29,389 nt of DNA from Acidobacteria bacterium UBA2161 (GTDB taxonomy: Bacteria; Acidobacteriota; Vicinamibacteria; Vicinamibacterales; UBA823), in assembly GCA_002328835.1 (NCBI GenBank), contig DCWN01000016.1, positions 22,830 through 52,218 on the forward strand, given 5' to 3'. Below, in pieces: positions 7,859-14,967 of the stretch. The position numbers and the translations under genes were made by a program. Within the stretch, counting starts at the first letter, position 1; the number at the start of each line of letters is the position of its first letter. Below the pieces are notes generated by a model. The model made no database searches. It saw nothing but the letters and a program-made list of their open reading frames with translations, and was not told the origin of the DNA.

Positions 7859-9709
7859 ATGGATCTGAAACTGTTGCCGGTCGAAGCGAGCGCGGACGAA
7901 CGCGCCGCGGTCGCGACCGTCTTCGAATCGCCGTCCGAGGTGCCCAACACCGATCGGGTCGCGCGCGAAGGCCTCACGGAGGCCAAGGCGCGGCGTCACC
8001 TGCTGCTGCCGGCGCTGCACGCCGTGCAGAAGGCGGTCGGGTGGATTTCGCAGGGTGCGCTCAATGAGATCTGCCGCCGGTTGATCGTGCCCCCGGCCGA
8101 GGCCTACGGCGTCGCCAGCTTCTACGCGATGTTCTCCACCACGGCGCGAGCCCCGCGCGTCGCGCACGTCTGTGATGACATCGCCTGCAAGCTCGCTGGC
8201 GCCGACGCGATGTGCGCGACGTTCGAGCGGACGATCGGGCCGCCCGGGACGCCCTCGGCGGACGGGCGGGCAACGTGGCTGCGTAGCCCCTGCCTCGGGC
8301 TCTGCGAGCGGGCGCCGGCCGTCCTGTTCCAGTTGGCGGGTTCGAAGAACGCGGACGACGACACGATCGCGCCGGCCACCGTCGACGAGATCGAGCAGGT
8401 CCTGAACGGCGCGACTGTCCCGGCACCGGCCGTCGGTTCCACGCCGCAGACGTCGGGGACGCGCGAGCCTGGATTGCGGCTGCTGCGGCGGGTCGGTGTC
8501 GCCGATCCGACCAGCCTGTCGGCCTATCGTGCGGCGGGTGGTTACGACGCCCTCGGTCGCGCGATCGAGATCGGGCCGGCCCAGGCCATCACCGAGGTCT
8601 CGGTCTCGAAGCTACAAGGCCGGGGCGGCGCGGCGTTTCCGACTGGCCGCAAGTGGGACGCGGTCGCGAAGGCGGCGGAGACCCCCCGCTACATCGTCTG
8701 CAACGCCGATGAGTCGGAGCCCGGCACGTTCAAGGACCGTGTGCTGATGGAGGAGGACCCGTTCGCGATCGTCGAGTCGATGACGATCGCCGGGTTCGCA
8801 GTCTCCGCCGAGCGCGGCTATCTCTACGTGCGCGGCGAGTATCCGCTCGCCACCGCTCGCCTCGAAGGCGCCATCCGCCAGTGCCGGGCCGACGGGCTGC
8901 TCGGCGCCGACGTGATGGGCAAGGGGTTCGTGTTCGACATCGAACTGCGACGTGGCGCCGGCGCCTACATCTGCGGCGAGGAAACGGCGCTGTTCAATTC
9001 GATCGAGGGATTTCGCGGCGAGCCGCGGAACAAGCCGCCGTTTCCGGTCGAGAAGGGCCTCTTCGGCAGGCCGACGGTGATCAACAACGTCGAAACGCTG
9101 GCCAACGTGCTCGATATCGTGCTCGAGGGCGGCGCCGCCTTTGCCGGCGTGGGCACCGACCAGTCCACCGGCTCGAAACTCTTCTGCGTCTCGGGTGCGG
9201 TCGAACGGCCCGGACTCTACGAGGTGCCGTTCGGAACGACGCTCGCCGCGCTCCTCGAACGAGCCGGTGGGGTCGCCGAGGGCCGGCGCCTGGCGACCGT
9301 ACTGCTGGGCGGCGCCGCGGGAACGTTCGTCTCGCCGGCGCATCTCGACACGCCGCTGACCTTCGAAGGCACGCGGGCGATTGGAGCGTCGCTGGGGTCG
9401 GGCGTCGTCATGGTGTTCGACGAAGCGGCCGACATGCGCGATATCGTGCTGCGTATCGCTGCCTTCTTCAGGGATGAATCGTGCGGGCAGTGCGTTCCGT
9501 GTCGCGTCGGCACGGTGCGTCAGGAGGAATTGCTGCAGCGGTTGGCGCGTGACGGCGCGCGGCCCTCGCCCGCGGCCGAGGCGGATCTGCTGGACGAGCT
9601 CGCGCGGGTGATGCGCGATGCGTCGATCTGCGGCCTGGGCCACACGGCGGCCAACGCACCACAGTCGGCCGTGACCATGGGCCTGTTCGGAGGGACGGGC
9701 CATGAGTAG
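7859..9709 (+). CDS. NuoE-NuoF fusion: NAD(H)-reducing diaphorase subunit of formate dehydrogenase
   Basis: This 616-residue protein joins a NuoE-like thioredoxin-fold [2Fe-2S] domain (residues about 35-175) to a NuoF-like domain (about 200-616). The NuoE half has the ligands C-x4-C in HVCDDIAC (C105, C110) and C-x3-C in PCLGLC (C145, C149). The NuoF half has GRGGAAFPTGRKWD for NADH, NADESEPGTFKDR for FMN, GAGAYICGEETAL, and the [4Fe-4S] ligands ESCGQCVPC plus the later ICGLG. It should pass electrons from the Fe-S chain to NAD+. Fused beta chains of this kind occur in known NAD-dependent FDHs. I prefer ATG 7859, 10 bases after the fdhA stop; GTG 7835, overlapping fdhA, is the alternative. 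It overlaps the next gene by 8 bases, indicating tight coupling. Confidence 0.92.
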   Translation: MDLKLLPVEASADERAAVATVFESPSEVPNTDRVAREGLTEAKARRHLLLPALHAVQKAVGWISQGALNEICRRLIVPPAEAYGVASFYAMFSTTARAPRVAHVCDDIACKLAGADAMCATFERTIGPPGTPSADGRATWLRSPCLGLCERAPAVLFQLAGSKNADDDTIAPATVDEIEQVLNGATVPAPAVGSTPQTSGTREPGLRLLRRVGVADPTSLSAYRAAGGYDALGRAIEIGPAQAITEVSVSKLQGRGGAAFPTGRKWDAVAKAAETPRYIVCNADESEPGTFKDRVLMEEDPFAIVESMTIAGFAVSAERGYLYVRGEYPLATARLEGAIRQCRADGLLGADVMGKGFVFDIELRRGAGAYICGEETALFNSIEGFRGEPRNKPPFPVEKGLFGRPTVINNVETLANVLDIVLEGGAAFAGVGTDQSTGSKLFCVSGAVERPGLYEVPFGTTLAALLERAGGVAEGRRLATVLLGGAAGTFVSPAHLDTPLTFEGTRAIGASLGSGVVMVFDEAADMRDIVLRIAAFFRDESCGQCVPCRVGTVRQEELLQRLARDGARPSPAAEADLLDELARVMRDASICGLGHTAANAPQSAVTMGLFGGTGHE

Positions 9710-10628
9710 CCAGACCGCTGCAACGCCGATGATCGACGTGACGGTCGACGGCGAGGTCGTGCAGGTGCCGGAGGGCGCGACGCTCCTGGATGCCTGTCGC
9801 ACCAAGGGTGCCGACACGCCGACGCTGTGCTACTTGGAGACGCTGACGCCGGTGAACGTCTGCCGCGTCTGCGTCGTGGAACTGGAGGGCTCTCGGACGC
9901 TGGTGCCCTCGTGCTCCCGCGCGGCCTATCACGGCGCGGTCGTCGAGACCGACTCGCCGCGCGTCCGCCACAGCCGGAAGCTGGTGCTCGAACTGCTGGC
10001 GTCGACGGTCGATCTCTCTCGTGCGAGCGGCGACGTCAAACGGTGGATGGACCGCTACGACGTCGACACCGCCAGGTTCGGCCCGGCGGCGGCGCCGGGC
10101 GAGCGCGACGGCCGCGACCCAGGGCATCACCATGCGTCCGACGGCGCGACCGCGGAAACGGTCGCGCAGCCGGTCAAGATCCACGACGAGATGTACGTCC
10201 GCGACTACTCGAAGTGCATCCTCTGTTATAGGTGCGTCGAGGCCTGCGGCGAGGATGCGCAGAACTCCTTCGCCATCGCCGTCGCCGGGCGCGGTTTCGA
10301 CGCCAGGATCTCCACCGAGTTCGATAGGAAACTGGATCAATCGGCCTGTGTCTACTGTGGGAACTGCATCGGCGTCTGCCCGACGGGCGCTCTGGTCTTC
10401 AAGAGCGAGTACGACCACCGAGAGGCCGGCACCTGGGACGAGGCCAAGCAGAACGTGACTCGCACGGTCTGTCCCTACTGCGGCGTGGGCTGCAATCTCG
10501 AACTGCACGTCCAGGCGAATGAGATCGTCAAGGTCACGTCGCCGATGGACCATTCGGTGACCCAGGGGCACCTGTGCATCAAGGGCCGGTTTGGATGGCA
10601 GTTCGTTCAGAATCGCGGGAGCGAGTGA
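9702..10628 (+). CDS. Iron-sulfur chain equal to the N-terminal third of formate dehydrogenase alpha
   Basis: The protein has 308 residues. Residues about 10-85 are a [2Fe-2S] domain (C43, C54, C57, C71). Residues 168-230 hold two [4Fe-4S] ferredoxin motifs (C172/175/178/182 and C216/219/222/226). Residues 253-298 are the molybdopterin oxidoreductase [4Fe-4S] domain (C257, C260, C264, C292; CIKGRFG with K294), normally found at the start of the catalytic chain itself. It then stops at QNRGSE, where a fused alpha chain would continue into the sequence that opens fdhA. The His/Cys3 motif usual between the first two parts is absent (LASTVDLSRASGD). It must dock on FdhA so its last cluster sits beside the pterin, and relay electrons to NuoEF. 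ATG 9702 has a GGAGGG site and overlaps the previous gene. Confidence 0.93.
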   Translation: MSSQTAATPMIDVTVDGEVVQVPEGATLLDACRTKGADTPTLCYLETLTPVNVCRVCVVELEGSRTLVPSCSRAAYHGAVVETDSPRVRHSRKLVLELLASTVDLSRASGDVKRWMDRYDVDTARFGPAAAPGERDGRDPGHHHASDGATAETVAQPVKIHDEMYVRDYSKCILCYRCVEACGEDAQNSFAIAVAGRGFDARISTEFDRKLDQSACVYCGNCIGVCPTGALVFKSEYDHREAGTWDEAKQNVTRTVCPYCGVGCNLELHVQANEIVKVTSPMDHSVTQGHLCIKGRFGWQFVQNRGSE

Positions 10629-10654
10629 GCGACGTGGGAAACGAGGCATGACCG

Positions 10655-12157
10655 ATGACCGATGACCAGGCGGCACGGCTCGATCGGGAGGTCGGCGGGT
10701 TGGCCCTGCCCAATACCTCCTGGCGGGGGATGCTGCGGCACTTCGGCCCGGGACTCATCCTGATGATGACCGGCGTCGGGACGAGCCACCTGGTGACGGC
10801 CCCCGCGGCCGGCGGCCGCTTCGAGTTCGCACTGCTCTGGTGCCTCCCGATCGCCTACATCTTCAAGTACTACGGCTTCGAGATGGCGTTCCGATTCACG
10901 AACGCCACCGGCAAGAGTTTGATCGAGGCCTACGGCACGGCCTGGAAGAAATGGCCGCTCTGGTACGTGATGATCACGACGATCCTCCAGTCGGCCATCG
11001 GCCAGGCCGGCCGGTTGACCGCGACGTCCGCCGTGGCCTACTTCTTGTTCACGACGACCTTTGGACTCCCGTTCGACGCGTGGATCTACGGGTTGGTGCT
11101 CGGTGTCCTGTCGGTCGCGGTGATACTGCGGGGGAACTACGGCGCGGTGGAAACCGCCACCAAGCTGCTGGCGGGGATGCTGGTGCTGTCGGCGTTCTTC
11201 GTCTTCCTGTTCCGGCCGGCGGGACTCGACGCGATGAGCCACTTCGTGATCTTCGAGACGCCCGAGGGGTCGTGGCTGATCATCGCGGCGTTCCTCGGGC
11301 TCCTGCCGACCGGGATTGACGTGTCGCTCCAGGCGTCCGAATGGGGCAAGGCCAAGCGTGTCGGCATGGGTCGGCTGCGACCCGAGTTGGAGCGGGCGGG
11401 ACTGGCGCAGCGGTTCGACCCGTTTTCGAGTTCGAAGGGGGACCTGGCCGTCGATACGTCCGTGATTCCCGAGCGTGGCGTCGAGTACTGCGACCGGTGG
11501 TTCCAGATCGGTCTCTGGGACTTCCGGCTCGGCCACGTCGTGTCGTTCTTTCTTGCGTGCATCTTCCTGCTTCTGGCCGCGGTCTGGATGTACCCGAGCG
11601 ACGTGGCGGGCAACGATGTCATGGGCGAGATCGCCAGAATCTTCACCGAGAGCATCGGCCCGTGGATGATGGTCGTGTTCATTCTCGGCGCGTTCGCCGC
11701 GACATTCTCGACCGCGTTCAACTACTTCGACGGCTGGCCGCGCGTTGTCGGCGCCTGCTGCCGGAACATGTTCCGGTCGACCGCGTCGCTGCAGGGCGTG
11801 GCCAGAGAAGATCTGACGGACGAGCATCGGCGCCGGTGGTATTCCGAGTACAACATCTATCGCGCGACCATGCTGTTCTCGCTGGTGAGTTCCGTGGTCA
11901 TCGTCTACGGCGTGCCGCGACCGGTGCTACTGGTCCTGGTCGCGTCGGCGCTCGCCTTTTTCATTGCGCCGGTCGTGTTCTTCCTGAACGTCTACTACTG
12001 CGTTACGATCATTCCGAAGACGGATCGCCGGTTCTATCCGTCGAGAATGGCCATCTGGTTCAGCTGGTTCAGTTTCGCTGTCTTCACCGTGCTGACGATC
12101 ATCGTCGTTCAAGCGCGCGACGTCGTGGGGAATCTCGTCAGACAGCTGATCGGCTGA
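10655..12157 (+). CDS. Nramp-family membrane protein with non-canonical substrate-site motifs
   Basis: This 500-residue protein has about eleven membrane helices and opens its first helix with FGPGLILMMTGVGTSHL, the Nramp-type GPG start. The DPGN metal motif of helix 1 is replaced by TSHLVTAP (residues 43-50), and the helix-6 MPH motif is replaced by TGIDVSLQAS (around 219-228). Transport of Mn2+ or Fe2+ by the classical site is therefore unlikely; the real substrate is unknown. The C-terminal helices (VFFLNVYYCVTIIP) are intact. It begins 26 bases after the formate dehydrogenase Fe-S gene and may be co-transcribed with it; a metal or small-solute role tied to the metalloenzyme is only a guess. 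The start is ATG 10655 with a modest upstream purine-rich stretch. Confidence 0.82.
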   Translation: MTDDQAARLDREVGGLALPNTSWRGMLRHFGPGLILMMTGVGTSHLVTAPAAGGRFEFALLWCLPIAYIFKYYGFEMAFRFTNATGKSLIEAYGTAWKKWPLWYVMITTILQSAIGQAGRLTATSAVAYFLFTTTFGLPFDAWIYGLVLGVLSVAVILRGNYGAVETATKLLAGMLVLSAFFVFLFRPAGLDAMSHFVIFETPEGSWLIIAAFLGLLPTGIDVSLQASEWGKAKRVGMGRLRPELERAGLAQRFDPFSSSKGDLAVDTSVIPERGVEYCDRWFQIGLWDFRLGHVVSFFLACIFLLLAAVWMYPSDVAGNDVMGEIARIFTESIGPWMMVVFILGAFAATFSTAFNYFDGWPRVVGACCRNMFRSTASLQGVAREDLTDEHRRRWYSEYNIYRATMLFSLVSSVVIVYGVPRPVLLVLVASALAFFIAPVVFFLNVYYCVTIIPKTDRRFYPSRMAIWFSWFSFAVFTVLTIIVVQARDVVGNLVRQLIG

Positions 12158-12195
12158 AGGCCGAGTATCGGTGCACCCGAAGGGGGATTACTGCC

Positions 12196-13785
12196 ATGTC
12201 TAGTGTTCGCGTCATTTCCGTCGTCATGCTCGCGGCATTCGTATCGGTTGGGTCGGCCTGGGCGCAGTCGGAGCGACTCGAAGCCCTGAAGCAGGAGGCG
12301 GTCGCCGAGGTGGAGGCGCTGCGGACGTTCACGCAGCAGACCGTCGACCAGATCTTCAGCTTCGGCGAACTGGGGTTCCAGGAGATCGAGACCTCTCGCC
12401 ACGTGACCGGCATCCTGGAGGACAACGGCTTCCAGGTGGAGCGGGGCGTCGCCGAGATGCCGACCGCCTGGATCGCGACCTGGGGATCGGGGGAGCCAGT
12501 AATCGCGTTCGGCAGCGATATCGACGGCATTCCCAAAGCCTCGCAGAAGCCAGGCGTCGCGTACCACGATCCGATCATCGAGGGTGCGCCGGGCCACGGT
12601 GAGGGCCACAACTCGGGCCAGGCCGTGAACGTCACCGCGGCGCTGGTCCTCAAGAAGCTGATGGAGCGCGAGAACATCGCCGGCACGATCATGCTCTGGC
12701 CTGGCGTGGCCGAGGAGCAGCTCGGCTCGAAGGCCTACTTCGTGCGAGGCAACCTGTTCCAGGACGTCGACATCATGATCTTCACGCACGTCGGCCGCAA
12801 CATGGGCGTGAGCTGGGGCGAAGGCAGCGGCAATGGTTTGGTCTCGGTGGAGTACACCTTCCACGGCGAATCGGCCCATTCGGCGGGATCGCCATGGTCG
12901 GGTCGCAGCGCCCTGGACGCGGTCGAGTTGATGACCGCCGCAATGAACTACCGCAGGGAGCACCTCCGACTCTCGCAGCGGACGCACTACGTGATCACCG
13001 ACGGCGGGGACCAGCCGAACGTCGTGCCCTCGATTGCCTCCGTCTGGTACTACTTCCGCGAGCTGGACTACGAACACATCAAGGAACTGTTCGAGATTGG
13101 CAATACTTCGGCGGAGGCGGCGGCCCAGATGACCAATACGGAGGTCGAGTGGCGGATTCTCGGTTCGGCCTGGCCGCGCCACTTCAACAAGGTCATCGCC
13201 GAGACGATGTACGAGAACATCACCACCGTCGGTCTGCCGGAATGGAGCGAGGCGGATCAGACGCTGGCGCGGGCGCTGCAGACGGAGATGGGTGTCGATG
13301 AGCCGACCGGCCTGGCGACCGAGCTGGGTGAGCTGGGTGGTCCGCCGGAGGGCGTGCGGACCGGCGGCGGATCCGACGACATCGGCGACATCTCGTGGCA
13401 GGTGCCGACCGTGACCTTGCGGTTTCCTGCGAACTTCCGCACCGGGGGCGGCGGCCACCACTGGTCGAGCGCCGTGGCGATGGCGACGCCGATCGCGCAC
13501 AAGGGTTCGACGGCTGGCGCCAAGGTGATGGCGATGACCGCGCTCGACTTCCTGCTGCAGCCCGAGAAGGTCGAGGCGGCTCGGGCCTACTTCACCGACG
13601 TGCAGACGGCGGAGCAGGAGTACATCCCGTTCATCAGCGCGGACGACCGGCCGGCGACGCACCTGAACGCCGAGATCATGGAGGAGTTCAGGGAGGAGAT
13701 GAGCGAGTACTACTTCGATCCGACGCGGTACGATACCTATCTGGAACAGCTTGGCATCGAGTATCCGACCGTTCGTGAACCGTAG
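12196..13785 (+). CDS. Secreted M20-family amidohydrolase, AbgB-like
   Basis: The 529-residue protein starts with a clear signal peptide (VISVVMLAAFVSVGSAWA, cleaved before QSE). It then follows the M20/amidohydrolase plan: FSFGELGFQEIETSRHV, the metal ligand region IAFGSDIDGIP, GHGEGHNSG, WPGVAEEQLGSKA with the catalytic Glu, a dimerisation lid (VEYTFHGESAHSAGSPWSGRSALDAV) and the last His in GGGGHHWSSAVAM. It most resembles p-aminobenzoyl-glutamate hydrolase subunit B-type enzymes, which cut amide bonds of acylated amino acids; the substrate here is unknown. ATG 12196 has an AGGGGGA ribosome binding site. It sits 38 bases after the Nramp-like gene and 9 bases before the next gene, so all three are probably one transcript. 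Confidence 0.88.
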   Translation: MSSVRVISVVMLAAFVSVGSAWAQSERLEALKQEAVAEVEALRTFTQQTVDQIFSFGELGFQEIETSRHVTGILEDNGFQVERGVAEMPTAWIATWGSGEPVIAFGSDIDGIPKASQKPGVAYHDPIIEGAPGHGEGHNSGQAVNVTAALVLKKLMERENIAGTIMLWPGVAEEQLGSKAYFVRGNLFQDVDIMIFTHVGRNMGVSWGEGSGNGLVSVEYTFHGESAHSAGSPWSGRSALDAVELMTAAMNYRREHLRLSQRTHYVITDGGDQPNVVPSIASVWYYFRELDYEHIKELFEIGNTSAEAAAQMTNTEVEWRILGSAWPRHFNKVIAETMYENITTVGLPEWSEADQTLARALQTEMGVDEPTGLATELGELGGPPEGVRTGGGSDDIGDISWQVPTVTLRFPANFRTGGGGHHWSSAVAMATPIAHKGSTAGAKVMAMTALDFLLQPEKVEAARAYFTDVQTAEQEYIPFISADDRPATHLNAEIMEEFREEMSEYYFDPTRYDTYLEQLGIEYPTVREP

Positions 13786-13794
13786 GAGGTCCAC

Positions 13795-14388
13795 ATGAAG
13801 CGAATCGCACTGTTCGTCGCTGTCATTCTGGCGGTATCGACCGCTTCCTTCACACAACGCGGCCGTGCCCCGCAGCCGCCACCACCGCTCGAACCAGGTG
13901 CGTCACAGGCCGATGTCGATACGGCCTTGATGGCGGCGCCCAGCCGGCAGCGTGATCAGGCCACCGTCGTCAAGTGGAACCCTGACGACTTCACATACGA
14001 GACGCTGCGGCAGGGGACCAACCGCCTGGTCTGCTACGAGCTGTCCGGCTTCCCACTGCGGGCGCCGTTCGCCGTGCAGTGCACCAGCGTCGCCAACTAC
14101 GACCGCATTGCGCAGAACCTGCGGGCCGAGTCGACCGGCGACCGGGAGACGTCGGAGGCGATGCTTAAGGAGTGGGAGGAGGCCGGGACCCGCGTGAGCC
14201 CCGAGTATGGGTCGATGTGGTGGAGCGTCAACGGCGCCACTCGAGAAGAGGCTCGACCGCACCACCTCATGATCGCCGTGCCCGGCGCCACGACCGAATC
14301 GACCGGCCTGCCCGAGAATCCCAGAGAGGGCGGAGCGTGGATCATGAATCCGGGGACATTGACCGCCCACATCATGATGCCGAGCTAG
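13795..14388 (+). CDS. Secreted protein of unknown function
   Basis: The protein has 197 residues, with a signal peptide (MKRIALFVAVILAVSTASF) followed by a proline-rich linker (RAPQPPPPLEP) and a soluble domain of about 150 residues with LVCYELSGFPLRAPFAVQCTS and a histidine pair in RPHHLMIAVPG. I do not recognise the family. The context suggests an exported partner of the preceding amidohydrolase: the start is 9 bases after its stop, with a strong AGGAGG ribosome binding site. The HHLM motif and two cysteines might bind a metal or form a disulfide, but that is speculation. Confidence 0.75.
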   Translation: MKRIALFVAVILAVSTASFTQRGRAPQPPPPLEPGASQADVDTALMAAPSRQRDQATVVKWNPDDFTYETLRQGTNRLVCYELSGFPLRAPFAVQCTSVANYDRIAQNLRAESTGDRETSEAMLKEWEEAGTRVSPEYGSMWWSVNGATREEARPHHLMIAVPGATTESTGLPENPREGGAWIMNPGTLTAHIMMPS

Positions 14389-14443
14389 TCGACCTCGCCG
14401 CGCAATCCGGCGCCAGTGTTCGACCGGACGCGAATCGGGAGTC

Positions 14444-14466
14444 CCCTCTCCCCGGATGGGAGAGGG
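14444..14466. repeat. Intergenic GC-rich palindrome (REP-like)
   Basis: CCCTCTCCC (14444-14452) and GGGAGAGGG (14458-14466) form a perfect 9-bp stem with a five-base loop, followed by CTAGGGTAAGGGG. Short intergenic elements built from CCCTCTCC and GGGAGAGGG arms recur in many bacterial genomes. It lies between the secreted hypothetical gene and the SnoaL-like gene and could also weaken transcription there, although no T-run follows. Confidence 0.6.
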
Positions 14467-14513
14467 CTAGGGTAAGGGGCTCGGTACATTCGAGTCAGGA
14501 AGGAGCATCTTCG

Positions 14514-14930
14514 ATGAGTGCGATCAAGGAAGCGGCTGAACAGTTCCTCGATGCCTGCGAAACAGGAAAGGGCTGGGACGGGTGCCAGCAGTACTGCCAC
14601 TCAGGTGCGACGTTTTCTGCCCAGGCCGCGGCGCTGGCGGATGTCGACAACTTGCAGGCCTACACCGAGTGGATGAAAGGGCTATTCACGCCCGTGCCCG
14701 ATGGCAAGTATGAGATCCGGTCATTCGCCGTCGACGAAGGTCGCAACAACGTAACCGCGTACGCGGTCTTCCGGGGCACTCACACGGGTGAGGGCGGTCC
14801 GGTGCCACCGACAGGAAAACATGTGGAGGCAGACTACGTGTACGTCATGCAGTTCGAGGGTGACAAGATCCGTCACATGACGAAGATCTGGAACGACACC
14901 TTCAGCCTTCAACAGCTTGGATGGGCGTGA
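14514..14930 (+). CDS. SnoaL-like (NTF2-fold) protein
   Basis: The protein has 138 residues, with the size and pattern of the SnoaL/NTF2-like alpha+beta barrel: an N-terminal helix (SAIKEAAEQFLDACETGKG), the strand pair GATFSAQAAAL, the helix DNLQAYTEWMKGLF, and C-terminal sheet strands VTAYAVFRGTHTG, ADYVYVMQFEGDKIRHMTKIWND. Members include polyketide cyclases, small hydrolases and binding proteins, so no specific reaction is assigned. There is no signal peptide, unlike its neighbours. ATG 14514 is preceded by GGAAGGAG; a much longer in-frame extension upstream runs through the intergenic repeat and lacks protein-like sequence. It lies 37 bases before the S9 peptidase. Confidence 0.83.
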   Translation: MSAIKEAAEQFLDACETGKGWDGCQQYCHSGATFSAQAAALADVDNLQAYTEWMKGLFTPVPDGKYEIRSFAVDEGRNNVTAYAVFRGTHTGEGGPVPPTGKHVEADYVYVMQFEGDKIRHMTKIWNDTFSLQQLGWA

Positions 14931-14967
14931 CGGGTATGCGATCGGGGCCTGCATCAGGAGGATTGGC

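Noticed and set aside
11341..12195. N-terminal extension of the M20 amidohydrolase into the Nramp-like gene
   Set aside because: The sequence before ATG 12196 is an out-of-frame shadow of the transporter; a signal peptide and ribosome binding site define the real start.
12109..13857. A 582-codon antisense frame opposite the amidohydrolase
   Set aside because: No domain-like sequence; it mirrors the real gene's codon bias.
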